Shown here in pieces: positions 43,189 through 52,611 of a stretch of DNA of 64,000 nt. Below the pieces are notes generated by a model. The model was not told where the DNA came from. It was given only the letters and a program-made list of their open reading frames with translations, and searched no databases. The stretch lies in NCBI GenBank assembly GCA_903911085.1, contig CAIWCC010000222.1:50083-114082 (forward strand), written 5' to 3'. Position 1 is the first letter of the stretch. Every line of letters begins with the position of its first letter. A program made the translations under genes and the position numbers. Source of the DNA: an uncultured Bacteroidales bacterium (lineage in GTDB: Bacteria > Bacteroidota > Bacteroidia > Bacteroidales > Paludibacteraceae).

Positions 43189-45474
43189 TTATTTCTTAAT
43201 TATTATTTTAGTAGAGCAATTTTGTCCGTTTCCAAAATCACAATGTGCTATATACAAGCCTTCTTTCAAACTATTAAGTTGGATGGTTTTATTATTATAC
43301 ACTTTATATCTGGCACATTCTACTCCCGATGAATTAAATAACTTCACGGTTTTTTCATTGTTCGAAAAATTAGTGAGTGTCAGTTCCGATGTTGAAGATT
43401 GGTAACTTAAACTAGGATTTGACAAATCGTTTTTTTTTGTTTGAGTTAGTGCATTGGGTTCTGCAGGCGTAAGTACCACATTTCCACCATTGGGCACTGC
43501 TTCGTAATAGATATATGAAACACCATTTTCGAGAACAGATGCAATATTTTTGGTTACCAATGCTTGATTTACTGTAACACTTGCCCAATTGGCGGGAACT
43601 TTAGTTTTTAACGTAAGTGGATATTTAAAAATATTAGCATCCAGATTGTGCGTTAGCGATATAGCAATTCTATTGGCTGTTGAATCTAAGGTAATAATTG
43701 ACGCATTTTGTTTTTCGCGGAAATAGCGGGTTACATCTCCAAAAGTACCAATCCATAAATCTGCACGTTTATTAGCCACATATTCAAAATGCTTTGTAAA
43801 TGCTGTATCAATCATTGCATTAGCACCCGTGCCAATGCCATGTGCAAGTATAATTAGCCACTGTTTATTTGCAATGGTATTATCAATATATTTATTAATT
43901 TCTGTAGAATATGCAGCCCTAGTTTGCGAACCAAAATAATTGGCAAGCATATTCAGTTTAAACCATTCTGTATCAGTAGGACTTAGAGAATTATATCCAC
44001 TTCCACCATTGCGTGCTGCATAATGAGTTTGTTTAATAAGAACATCGGCCGCAGCGGTATTTACCACCGACGGATTTGCCATGGTGATTATATCCTGTCC
44101 TGGAAATTTTGTTCTAAATACGGATTGATTTCCAATAATTTCGTTGTACAATGAGTCCTGACCAATTGCCGTATTAGTTATTGTAGAAAATTTAACGTGT
44201 GATTTGGAATGATTAATAATGTCGATGCGACCGTCTGCAAGTATCGAATTCCAAAACGGATAGGTCGACGCTGGAGTTTGAGCACCATTCACCCAGTTGG
44301 CAACTAAAGCTAAAGAACCTACCAGATCTAAACGTTTAAATTCATTGTTGTAAAAAGTGGCAGCATCGGTAAATCCATCGTCGGCAGTAAAAGTGTAAAC
44401 TGCTTTTTTATTGTCTTTGACAGGGCAAATAGAACTAAAATTACTGTAATCGCCTGTAGTTGTTTCTCTGTTTACAAGTCGAACAAACTGATTGGCAGCA
44501 ACAGAAGGTTTTGCAGAAGCATCAACAGCTGCGCTGGCAGCAATATCTACAGAAACCTTACCTGTGGCAATAGGAACAATATCGGCAGTATAAGTTGTAG
44601 GACTTACAGCAACGAAATTACTTACCGAACCGTTTGAAACAATTAAATCGGAACTAGTAAAACCTGTAACCGACGCATTGAAAGTAATAGTAATTGGAAT
44701 TGGATTAGTTTTTATATAAACGTTGGCTGGAGTAGTTGAAGTAATGGTTGGCACAATACTTTCGGCAACAGCATACAACTCCAATTCGTCAATATACAAC
44801 CAAGTATTGGCAGTTAATGGCGGTGTTGCTGTGGTGTATGTAGCATTCATGCCAATTCCAACATAAGCAGTTGAATAATCGAGTGATGAATTCAAGGCTC
44901 TAATGGCTGGAATATCAAAAGTAACTGAATATTTTGTCCAAGTAGTGCCACCTGTTAACGACACAATTTTATAAAATGAAGCACCACCAGTATCGCCACT
45001 TTTATCGGCAATATAGGCATAGGCAGCGGTAACAGCAGTTCCAACTTTTGCCCAGAAGTTGAAAGTATAAACTGTGGAATTTGATAATGAAAGTCTTTGC
45101 TGAACAGCAAACTTAGTCCAGTCAATACCAGTTGTGCCACTCCCTCCAGCCACTTTCAAAAAAAGAAAATTAGCACTTGCATTGGCACCTCCTGCCGATA
45201 AGTATGCTTGTGTGCTAGAAGAACTAATTGATTGTTTTTTCACCCACAAACCATCAGTTACCGTTACAGAAGTAGCAGTTGGTTGAGTCGTTTCAGTTAT
45301 TAAAGAAGTATAATTTGCAATCTTCATTAAATGATTTACAGCGGGAGTTCCTACTGGCACTGTGAAAGTAGAAACAGCAGCCTCAAAACCTGGATTTTGA
45401 ATTAGATTGGTTTGAGCTGTTAAAAGACTTGAAATAGCCAACAGGCAAAAAAATAAAGTAGTAGATTTTGTCAT
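43189..45474 (-). CDS. Modular polysaccharide deacetylase-like protein with T9SS sorting tail
   Basis: The 761-residue protein has a signal peptide (1-20). An N-terminal carbohydrate-binding-like sandwich (NLIQNPGFEAAV to about 230) is followed by an Ig-like domain (about 240-335, VTGFTSSDLIVSNGSV). A NodB/CE4-like domain spans about 350-600, with the metal-site Asp pair in TFTADDGF (about 364) and the H-x3-H motif in NHSKSHVKF (about 421-425). A late His is in ILAHGIG. A final Ig-like region and a Por-type tail (VKLFNSSGVEC, LKEGLYIAHCDF) follow. It likely removes acetyl groups from a polysaccharide at the cell surface. One of three copies of a 28-bp motif lies 118 nt upstream. Confidence 0.78.
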   Translation of the reverse strand: MTKSTTLFFCLLAISSLLTAQTNLIQNPGFEAAVSTFTVPVGTPAVNHLMKIANYTSLITETTQPTATSVTVTDGLWVKKQSISSSSTQAYLSAGGANASANFLFLKVAGGSGTTGIDWTKFAVQQRLSLSNSTVYTFNFWAKVGTAVTAAYAYIADKSGDTGGASFYKIVSLTGGTTWTKYSVTFDIPAIRALNSSLDYSTAYVGIGMNATYTTATPPLTANTWLYIDELELYAVAESIVPTITSTTPANVYIKTNPIPITITFNASVTGFTSSDLIVSNGSVSNFVAVSPTTYTADIVPIATGKVSVDIAASAAVDASAKPSVAANQFVRLVNRETTTGDYSNFSSICPVKDNKKAVYTFTADDGFTDAATFYNNEFKRLDLVGSLALVANWVNGAQTPASTYPFWNSILADGRIDIINHSKSHVKFSTITNTAIGQDSLYNEIIGNQSVFRTKFPGQDIITMANPSVVNTAAADVLIKQTHYAARNGGSGYNSLSPTDTEWFKLNMLANYFGSQTRAAYSTEINKYIDNTIANKQWLIILAHGIGTGANAMIDTAFTKHFEYVANKRADLWIGTFGDVTRYFREKQNASIITLDSTANRIAISLTHNLDANIFKYPLTLKTKVPANWASVTVNQALVTKNIASVLENGVSYIYYEAVPNGGNVVLTPAEPNALTQTKKNDLSNPSLSYQSSTSELTLTNFSNNEKTVKLFNSSGVECARYKVYNNKTIQLNSLKEGLYIAHCDFGNGQNCSTKIIIKK

Positions 45475-45592
45475 AAATATCTTTTTACAGTCAATTTATA
45501 TTGAATAATATAATCTCATTTGATTTAAGGCTTTCATCATTGAAGTTAAAATACCAGTAGTGGAATTAACTTTATACATGAAGTATACAATT

Positions 45593-45620
45593 AGACACTT
45601 ACCTTCAGAAAAACCCCTAA
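45593..45620 (-). promoter_or_regulatory. 28-bp conserved motif, copy A (upstream of the deacetylase-like gene)
   Basis: The plus-strand text begins AGACACTTACC and ends AAAACCCCTAA. The same 28-bp frame recurs at 47561-47588 and 59845-59872. It is 118 nt before the start codon. It could be an operator or the first bases of a shared leader. Confidence 0.6.
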
Positions 45621-45718
45621 AGAAAATAAGCAATTTTCATATTTTAGTGCTTAAATGTTTAGTAAATAACATTGATAAATCTGCAAATCCAAAACATAAA
45701 TCATTTATTGATAAAAAA

Positions 45719-45755
45719 ACTCCCCAAACAAAATCTTAAAATTTGTAAGGGGAGT
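45719..45755 (-). terminator. Intrinsic terminator after the FISUMP gene
   Basis: ACTCCCC (45719-45725) pairs with GGGGAGT (45749-45755), with an inner ACAAA/TTTGT stem. It is followed on the minus strand by TTTTTTTAT. It lies 28 nt after the FISUMP stop. Four tandem copies of AATTATC (45757-45785) lie between. Confidence 0.75.
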
Positions 45756-45782
45756 AAATTATCAATTATCAATTATCAATTA

Positions 45783-46682
45783 TCAAGGAGCTGCATCTTT
45801 CACACAACGCACACCAAACATAAGAGTAGAATTATTCACTTTTAACTGACCAGAAGTAGTATTTGGAAATCCTTCGGTTGCAGTAACGATATTACGACTA
45901 ATAGCGCCACCTGATTTTTCGGCTGTACCAGTAGAAGTGACAGTTGCTGTCCAATAAAAACCATTGTTCATAGAACTTCCCCAAGAAATTCCTGCACGAT
46001 AACCGCAAGCTACCAACGAAAAACCTGAGTTATTATTTGCATTTGGATTGTTACCAATTTGCTTCCAGTTCGAAGTAGAAGACCAAGTAAATTGACTTGC
46101 CATAGATTTGGCCACTTTCAAAGCAGTACCATCAAATACCGCAACACCGTCATTGTTATTGGCATCAACTGTAGCCAAAGTGTTTTCAAGATCCATCCAT
46201 TCTTGATTTGTAGCCACATGCCATCCTTTTGGTGCTAATTTTTCGGTTTCAATAGCATAATGATTATACAAACCACCAAAAATATCTTTGTTATAAAGCT
46301 GATTCATGTGCCAACAATAAGCTGGAGTAGTACGCAAAGGTGCAGTAGTTCCAGTTGCTGGGGTTAAACCATCAGCGTATTCCGCATTTTCGTTTATTAC
46401 ATTGTAAATTGGTGTTCCGTCATTCAGTTTGGTTGTTTTGAGGTTGTCAATCATCCAAGTAACGGGTTTACCTTTTACAATATAAGTAATTGTACGATAA
46501 ACATTTCCATCAATATCTTTTACTGTATCCGGAGTAGTTTTAAACACCACGCTGTCAACATTAGATATGTGTTGTTCGTACATTTTTACACCACCTTTAT
46601 AAAGAACCATAGTTTTTGATTGAGCCATGCTTACTGAGCACAAAGTCATTATTGCCAAGAAAGAAAGAATTAGTTTTTTCAT
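45783..46682 (-). CDS. Secreted FISUMP-domain protein
   Basis: The 299-residue protein has a signal peptide (1-20). After a short N-terminal segment (YKGGVKMYEQHISNVDSVVF) comes a FISUMP domain (about 52-297): DIDGNVYRTI, WMIDNLKTTKLNDGTPI, AYCWHMNQ, GGLYNHYAIET, GWHVATNQEWMDLE, and FGVRCVKD at the end. The domain is common in surface proteins of Fibrobacter and Bacteroidota and its function is unknown. The same N-terminal segment and FISUMP domain are fused to a large domain in the 47992-50685 gene. Confidence 0.87.
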   Translation of the reverse strand: MKKLILSFLAIMTLCSVSMAQSKTMVLYKGGVKMYEQHISNVDSVVFKTTPDTVKDIDGNVYRTITYIVKGKPVTWMIDNLKTTKLNDGTPIYNVINENAEYADGLTPATGTTAPLRTTPAYCWHMNQLYNKDIFGGLYNHYAIETEKLAPKGWHVATNQEWMDLENTLATVDANNNDGVAVFDGTALKVAKSMASQFTWSSTSNWKQIGNNPNANNNSGFSLVACGYRAGISWGSSMNNGFYWTATVTSTGTAEKSGGAISRNIVTATEGFPNTTSGQLKVNNSTLMFGVRCVKDAAP

Positions 46683-46811
46683 ATTGAATATATTTTAGTC
46701 ATTTCAAACTATTTTTTTATGAATTGAAATGCACTGGTTTTACGTTTTTTATTTTATAAAATACTTTTTAAAAATTGAGTAGAATTTAATTCATTGTCCA
46801 AAAGTAGTAAT

Positions 46812-47321
46812 TTATTTTTTGCTAAATTTCAATGTTTGTCCATTTACACGCAACAAATAAATACCCGATTTAAAGCCACTTACATTTATTGCTTGTAAAT
46901 TTGAAGTTACATTCAACTGCATCATTTTAGAACCAGTAATGGAGTAAATTGAAATCTGCGCGCCATCGGTTGCTCCTTGCAAATTGATAGTACTTGAAGC
47001 GACTGTTGGGTATAATTTCACATCAGTTTCATTCATAAATGTTTCTTTTACACCACTTATAGACACGTTGCCAAAGCTAACACTTGCCACAGTACTAAGC
47101 GCAAATGACTGACCCGCAACACCCTTCGGACTTACAGTTGTCATAACTTCGTTTACGAAAGTAAGTTTAGAAACCGAGGTATACGAAAATGGTGTAATTG
47201 TGCCAGTACTGGACTTTACAAACAAACCTTGTTGGGCTTGCGCTGCCACAGTAATACCCAACGCCATTGACAAGGCAAGTATACTTCGTGACATTTTAAG
47301 AAATACGTTGTTTTTCATCAT
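46812..47321 (-). CDS. Small secreted protein with T9SS sorting tail
   Basis: The 169-residue protein has a signal peptide (about 1-29, ending AAQAQ). A short region (GTITPFSYTSVSKLTFVNE) resembles the N-terminal linker seen in the neighbouring FISUMP proteins. The last 80 residues are a Por-type tail (VKLYPTVASSTINLQGA, QISIYSITGSKMMQL, FKSGIYLLRVNGQTLKF). It has no separate cargo domain. It is preceded at 239 nt by copy B of the 28-bp motif. Confidence 0.75.
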   Translation of the reverse strand: MMKNNVFLKMSRSILALSMALGITVAAQAQQGLFVKSSTGTITPFSYTSVSKLTFVNEVMTTVSPKGVAGQSFALSTVASVSFGNVSISGVKETFMNETDVKLYPTVASSTINLQGATDGAQISIYSITGSKMMQLNVTSNLQAINVSGFKSGIYLLRVNGQTLKFSKK

Positions 47322-47560
47322 AAATTTTGTTTTTCGAATTGGTGTTTAATACTAGATTCGATGTTGTTAAATAATTAATCGTGTCGGTAATTTTTATCCG
47401 AGATTTCTTTCAATACTATTTTGATAATTCATCAGCCAATTTTATATTGTTTATTTTTATTTCATTTATTCTACCACAACAAGGGTGGCTTATTTTCCCT
47501 TGATTGTTAGTTACATTACTATTAATATTTAAAAATAAAATATCTTTTATTTGTAATAGT

Positions 47561-47588
47561 AGACACTTATCTAAATGAAAACCCCTAA
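47561..47588 (-). promoter_or_regulatory. 28-bp conserved motif, copy B (upstream of the small T9SS protein)
   Basis: The plus-strand text begins AGACACTTATC and ends GAAAACCCCTAA, the closest of the three copies to the consensus. It continues GCAGAAATTA, like copy C (GCAAATATA). Confidence 0.6.
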
Positions 47589-47700
47589 GCAGAAATTATT
47601 TTTTTCAATTTGTTTAGTACGTGCCAAAATTTAAAATAATTCTGTTATTGATTGTATGTAGGTTCTATTTGAAATAATTCTTAGAATCAAAATAAACAAA

Positions 47701-47843
47701 AACCACATAGGCACATTAGGCACAATAGAAAATGATAGAATCAAAAAAAAGAACACAATAGATAAATACCTTTCGGTATTATGTGATTCATTATAAATGC
47801 TTTCAGCATTTATTCTATTGTGAACTTATGTGCCTATGTGGTT
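47701..47843. repeat. MITE-like element with 32-bp terminal inverted repeats
   Basis: The left arm 47701-47732 starts AACCACATAGGCACAT. The right arm 47812-47843 ends ATGTGCCTATGTGGTT. The arms pair over their length with a few mismatches. Inside are ATACC/GGTAT and AAATGC/GCATTT hairpins. Relatives starting AACCACAGTAGGCACAATAG are at 61193 and 63757. There is no coding capacity. Confidence 0.75.
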
Positions 47844-47991
47844 AATTTTTTTCTACATAGGTAGTCTTATTAAGTTTTAAAAATATCATCCTACAAGATA
47901 AGTGGTAGAACCAAAGTAATTTAATTGAACATGGGGCTTTACCCCAAACTCCACTCACTTTTTTTCCTGGATGCAAAAAAAATCAACTCCA

Positions 47992-50685
47992 TTACTTTAA
48001 TGTAAAATCCAACACCAATTTCCTTTGATTTTTACTTATTTCAACCACCCCACTATTGAATACCGATTTTATAAATGGACTATCAAAAACATTTGTTGGT
48101 CGAAGATCTATCAGCGTGCCATTTACCTTTGGCAAACTACTTCTGTCGGTATAAAACTCTAACTTATCATTATATATAGAAGTATGTTTCAACACTTTAC
48201 CATCGTAAGTAAGTGGAAGTGCTATTACTTTATCCTGAAATGCTGTATAACTTGCATAATCGGCTTTTTGACCTACTTCAATTACAACTGGCGAATATCG
48301 GTCGTTACAAACCATCCAGCGGGTATCGCCCACCAACCAATGATAAGTTCCAGTAACACATTTTACAGCTGCATAGGCAGTACTACTGGCCACAAATACC
48401 CAACCGCTTTTTTCAATTCTGCTCGTAAGTCCTTGACCACTAAAATATACCCGCATACTATCGGTATATTTTGAATATTTAATTGCTTCTGGTAATTGTT
48501 GCGTAATCATGCAACCTTTGTTTTGTACACTCCAATGTTGATTGTAGGCGCGATATTCGGTTTGTGCTTGTGGATAAATGCGACAAAGAGGATCGCCATC
48601 AAAAATAACACCTTGCCAACGATTCTGACTACTTATCATCATCCAATCCAGCTCGGGGCGCGCTTCTAGGTGCATGGTTCCCATAATAAAATCGGGAGTA
48701 CAATAGCTGTATCGAACTATTCCACCATAATCTTGTCGCGCATTGGCATTATTGCCCGAACTAAGTGCCAAACCTGGTGTTCGGTCTTTTATTTCAAAAT
48801 CGCCTAACTCTGCCCTCATCAACGCTATATCCATCACCACATTAGGCATACGATATTCGCTGGTAACTGCAGTAAACATTGCATTGCTCAAAGTATATGT
48901 AACTGTAGAAGCTAAATAATAATATGCCATTTTGTAACCAAAAATCCTACCACCACTTCCGTCGTAACCATTACTTTGATTTCCCCGATAAATACGCGCT
49001 TTGGAACCACCGCGCACACCTTTGAGTTGCTCCTGTGCCCATGTTGCCCAATACAAATCGAGTAATTTGCCCGAAAGTTCACGTAATTCGGCATCTGGAG
49101 CAAAGTCGTATAAATTATAATAACCTTTTAAGGTCTCCTGGTTATAATCATCGTTTGCTGTTTCTATAAACAAACCTTTTTTGGCACGTTCCACCACCCA
49201 ATGTTTCAGATAATCGCCTGTGATATTGAAAATTTGTTCAGGGGTAGTTCCATCTGGAAATTTTTGAGATGCATAAGTTGGATTGTCTTTCAGTAATTTA
49301 CAAAAATGCCAAAATGTACACGACTGCATGGACTGATGATTTTCGGTGCCATCAATATACCAAGTATTATTATTTGTATAATTGGCACAGTTTATTGGAC
49401 TGTTAGCATTGGGAGTAGCAGGCGACCATGTGTTCATATACAAAAACATAAGTTCGTATAATTTAGCTTCGGTGGCAGCAGTGATACGTCCTGCAGCTTT
49501 TGAACCCTTACTTCCATAATACTCAAGCAAACGCAACCACTCATCAGCCGACCAATAAAAGCTATCACGGTCTTTCAAATATGAAGGATATGTGAGGTAT
49601 AAATCGGCATTTTGAACCAAAGCAGCATTGGCTTTATCAACGTTGGCATTGAGCCACAACGATTTAAAAGCATAATCGGATAATGAATAGCTAAAATCAC
49701 GACTAAGCGGACAACCAGTAGTGGTAACATACACAGAGTCAATAGGTTTAACGGCCAAAGTAGTATAACGCATAGCCTCAAAAGCTGCATCCCTACGGGT
49801 AGCAAAGGAAGTTTTCAAACTTGCAAAGTGAGAGTCGGGAATAAGACCAGCTACAGGTGCTACAACGATATCTTTCACGCAACGAACCGAAAATGCCATT
49901 TGTTTAATGGCTGTCCGCGATTGCAACATACCAGAATCGTTGACAGAAAAAAATCGACTATTGGCATACGACGCATCGTAAAACGAACCAGTCCAACAAC
50001 CAGTAGTGCTTCCGGTTTCAGCCCAAGTTAATCCATCGCGATAACCACCTGGTAAAATAGACAAACCCGATTTGTTATTTGCTTTGATGTCATTACCAAT
50101 AGCACCTTTTATGGCACTCGACATCCAATACGTTTCGGAAGCCATCGATTTCATTATTTTTGAAACTGATCCATCAGTGCTTTTAGTCCCATCAAAATTG
50201 TAGCCATTAGCAGCCAAGTATACTTCCAGCTCAGCCCAATCTTCTTTTGTAGCCACACGCCAACCCGCAGGAGCCAGTTTGCGAGTTTCTACAGCAAACC
50301 AATTGTACAAACCGCCAAAGATTGGTTTATTATAAGCTAAATTATTAAACCAACAATATGCTGGAGTAGTGCGCAACACTCCGCTAACACCATTGGCAAA
50401 ATTAATATTGTCGGTAGTAATATTTGGAATTGGTGTACCGTCGTTCAACTTAGTAGTTCTGAGGTTATCAACCATCCACAGTTTATTTCCAATTTTTATA
50501 GTGCGGTATACGTTTCCGTCCACATCCATTGCAGTATCTACTGCATTAAAAGCTATACTGTCGGATTTTGTAACCAATGCTTCGTAACATTTCACACCAT
50601 TTCTGTACACAATCATGGTTTTTGATTGAGACATACCAATAAGGCTGGTTGCAAAAAAGACGATTAATAAGGTGATTTTTTTCAT
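47992..50685 (-). CDS. Secreted FISUMP protein fused to a large unknown catalytic-looking domain
   Basis: The 897-residue protein has a signal peptide (1-19) and a FISUMP domain at about 50-270 (DVDGNVYRTIKIGN, GWRVATKEDWAELE, FSVRCVKD). A domain of about 600 residues follows and is the paralogue of the whole next gene. It is helical at first (DYAFKSLWLN, DRDSFYWSADEWLRLLEYYG, GTENHQSMQ), then beta-rich (VRYSYCTPDFIMGTMH, ISSQNRWQGVIFDGD, SVQNKGCMI). This reads like an (alpha/alpha) toroid plus beta-sandwich, as in several polysaccharide lyases. The family is not identified. It is 8 nt downstream of its paralogue. Confidence 0.7.
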   Translation of the reverse strand: MKKITLLIVFFATSLIGMSQSKTMIVYRNGVKCYEALVTKSDSIAFNAVDTAMDVDGNVYRTIKIGNKLWMVDNLRTTKLNDGTPIPNITTDNINFANGVSGVLRTTPAYCWFNNLAYNKPIFGGLYNWFAVETRKLAPAGWRVATKEDWAELEVYLAANGYNFDGTKSTDGSVSKIMKSMASETYWMSSAIKGAIGNDIKANNKSGLSILPGGYRDGLTWAETGSTTGCWTGSFYDASYANSRFFSVNDSGMLQSRTAIKQMAFSVRCVKDIVVAPVAGLIPDSHFASLKTSFATRRDAAFEAMRYTTLAVKPIDSVYVTTTGCPLSRDFSYSLSDYAFKSLWLNANVDKANAALVQNADLYLTYPSYLKDRDSFYWSADEWLRLLEYYGSKGSKAAGRITAATEAKLYELMFLYMNTWSPATPNANSPINCANYTNNNTWYIDGTENHQSMQSCTFWHFCKLLKDNPTYASQKFPDGTTPEQIFNITGDYLKHWVVERAKKGLFIETANDDYNQETLKGYYNLYDFAPDAELRELSGKLLDLYWATWAQEQLKGVRGGSKARIYRGNQSNGYDGSGGRIFGYKMAYYYLASTVTYTLSNAMFTAVTSEYRMPNVVMDIALMRAELGDFEIKDRTPGLALSSGNNANARQDYGGIVRYSYCTPDFIMGTMHLEARPELDWMMISSQNRWQGVIFDGDPLCRIYPQAQTEYRAYNQHWSVQNKGCMITQQLPEAIKYSKYTDSMRVYFSGQGLTSRIEKSGWVFVASSTAYAAVKCVTGTYHWLVGDTRWMVCNDRYSPVVIEVGQKADYASYTAFQDKVIALPLTYDGKVLKHTSIYNDKLEFYTDRSSLPKVNGTLIDLRPTNVFDSPFIKSVFNSGVVEISKNQRKLVLDFTLK

Positions 50686-50693
50686 AATTGTTT

Positions 50694-52583
50694 TTACAAT
50701 TTAAAGTCTAGTTTTAGAATTCGGTTTCCTTTTGATATTTGAACAACACCACTGTTCCAAACCGATTTAATAAATGGACTATCAAAAACCATTTGAGGCT
50801 GAATATCAATCATTTTTCCATTCACTGATGCTAATTTTGAATAATCGGAATGAAAAACAAAATCATCATTATATACAGAATGGTATTTGAGCGTTTTTCC
50901 ATCATAATTTATTGGTAATGAAAGAATTTTATCCTGAAACTGCTTATAATCTGTATAATCTTTTTTGCGCACAACTTGCATAATAATGGGTGTTAATTCA
51001 TCTTCGCACATCAGCCATTTTCCATCAGTGTCATCTGCCCAAGTATATCCCTTCGACACACATTTAACAGCAGCATAAGCACCTTTGCTGGCCACAAATA
51101 CCCAACCATTCCTTTCAATTTTATCACTTAAACCCGCATTGCTAAAATAAATCCGCATTGGATTACCATCCCAGGCATATCCTTCGGGCAGCTTTTGAGT
51201 AATCATGCAACCTTTATTTTGTACACTCCAATGTTGATTATACGACCTGTATGTATTATTAAGACTGCATTGAGGATAAATTCGAGCATCAGAATCACCA
51301 TCAAGAATAACACCATGCCAGCGATTCTGACTACTTATTAATGTCCAATTCTGCCACTTAAGCGCCTTAAAATGTGCTGCTCCCAAAATAAAGTCGGGGG
51401 TACAAAAACTATATCGAACCAAACCACCTGTGTCCTGACGAAGTCGATAATCGGGATTCATGTGAAAACTATCTATTGCCAAACCCAAACGTCGCTGTTT
51501 AATTTCGTAAACACCACGACCCTGTACATCCAAAGCTATATCCATAGTTACCAATGGCATACGATATGAGCTAGCTACCAATGTCATTAAATTTCGTTCT
51601 AAATGAGTAGGTTGAGTTATTCCTAAATAATACCAAGCCATTTTCCAGAACTCACCCCTACCCGATTTGCTGTCTTTGCCTGGATAAACCCGGTTTTTGC
51701 TTCCACCACTTACACCCGCCAATTGTTCCTCAGCCCATGTACTCCAATATAAATCAAGCAATTTGCCTGTGAGGCTACGCATTTCCTTGTCACCAAAATC
51801 GTAGAAATTATAAACTCCTTTCAAGGTTTCCAAACCATAACTTTCGTTTGCCATTTCAACAAATAATCCTTTTCGGGCACGCTCCACTGTCCAATGTTTA
51901 ATGTAAACTGTCCAAGCATCATAATGTGCCTGAGACGTATAACCATCATTGTACTTCAAGTTTTTGTAAGCAGGTACATCCTTCAAAAACTTAGCAAAAT
52001 GCCAATAAGTTGAAAAACGCTGTATGTGATGATTTTCTGATTCGTCAACAAACCAAGTTCCGCTTACTTTATATTCTGCTTTCGCCATTTTAGAAAAAAC
52101 CTTGTTGTATTGCCACATCATTTTAAACAACTTTGCTTCGGTTTCCTTGCTAATCATTCCTGCTTTTTTAGAACCATTAGTTCCAAAATATTCCAACAAA
52201 CGCAACCATTCATCGGCAGCCCAATAAAAATTATCGCGATCTTGCATAGCTGGCAAATTATCTATGTAATAATCGGCATTTTGTTGTAATGCAGCATTTG
52301 CCTCAGGTATTTGTTCATTGAGCCACAATGCTTTAAAAGCAAAATCGACCAACGAATAACTAAAGGTGCGGGTAAAAAGAGTACGACCAGGTTCTAAGGG
52401 CGCTTGCTTTTTGGACACAACCAACGGTTTACCCTTTAAAGCATCGAAAGCTTGTTCACGGCGTTTCTCATAGCCTTTTTGTATTTTTATCAGCTCACTA
52501 TCTGATATAGCATTCGATGTTGAAGGAATCATCAGCACAACGCAAACCAGACAAACACAAAATGTTGAAAAATTTATTTTCAT
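50694..52583 (-). CDS. Secreted toroid-plus-sandwich protein of unknown function (paralogue without FISUMP)
   Basis: The 629-residue protein has a signal peptide (1-25). It aligns along its length with residues 290-897 of the 47992-50685 protein. Shared blocks are SYSLVDFAFKALWLNEQ, DRDNFYWAADEWLRLLEYFG, WFVDESENHH, KHWTVERARKGLFVEMAN, ISSQNRWHGVILDGD and HWSVQNKGCMIT. The conserved ENHH/ENHQ and NRWxGVIxDGD motifs are candidate active-site regions. A polysaccharide lyase or glycosidase is inferred from fold pattern and context, not from family recognition. It is 28 nt downstream of the STAS-like gene. Confidence 0.65.
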   Translation of the reverse strand: MKINFSTFCVCLVCVVLMIPSTSNAISDSELIKIQKGYEKRREQAFDALKGKPLVVSKKQAPLEPGRTLFTRTFSYSLVDFAFKALWLNEQIPEANAALQQNADYYIDNLPAMQDRDNFYWAADEWLRLLEYFGTNGSKKAGMISKETEAKLFKMMWQYNKVFSKMAKAEYKVSGTWFVDESENHHIQRFSTYWHFAKFLKDVPAYKNLKYNDGYTSQAHYDAWTVYIKHWTVERARKGLFVEMANESYGLETLKGVYNFYDFGDKEMRSLTGKLLDLYWSTWAEEQLAGVSGGSKNRVYPGKDSKSGRGEFWKMAWYYLGITQPTHLERNLMTLVASSYRMPLVTMDIALDVQGRGVYEIKQRRLGLAIDSFHMNPDYRLRQDTGGLVRYSFCTPDFILGAAHFKALKWQNWTLISSQNRWHGVILDGDSDARIYPQCSLNNTYRSYNQHWSVQNKGCMITQKLPEGYAWDGNPMRIYFSNAGLSDKIERNGWVFVASKGAYAAVKCVSKGYTWADDTDGKWLMCEDELTPIIMQVVRKKDYTDYKQFQDKILSLPINYDGKTLKYHSVYNDDFVFHSDYSKLASVNGKMIDIQPQMVFDSPFIKSVWNSGVVQISKGNRILKLDFKL

Positions 52584-52611
52584 TCGATTAACTTATAATT
52601 TCTTGTCGTTT

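Noticed and set aside
45757..45785. Four AATTATC units as a regulatory array
   Set aside because: It is a short, low-complexity microsatellite next to a terminator, with no supporting signal of binding.
46799..46806. TACTTTTG on the minus strand as promoter of the FISUMP gene
   Set aside because: The -7 box is good but no acceptable -33 box is found at the right distance, so it is left unassigned.
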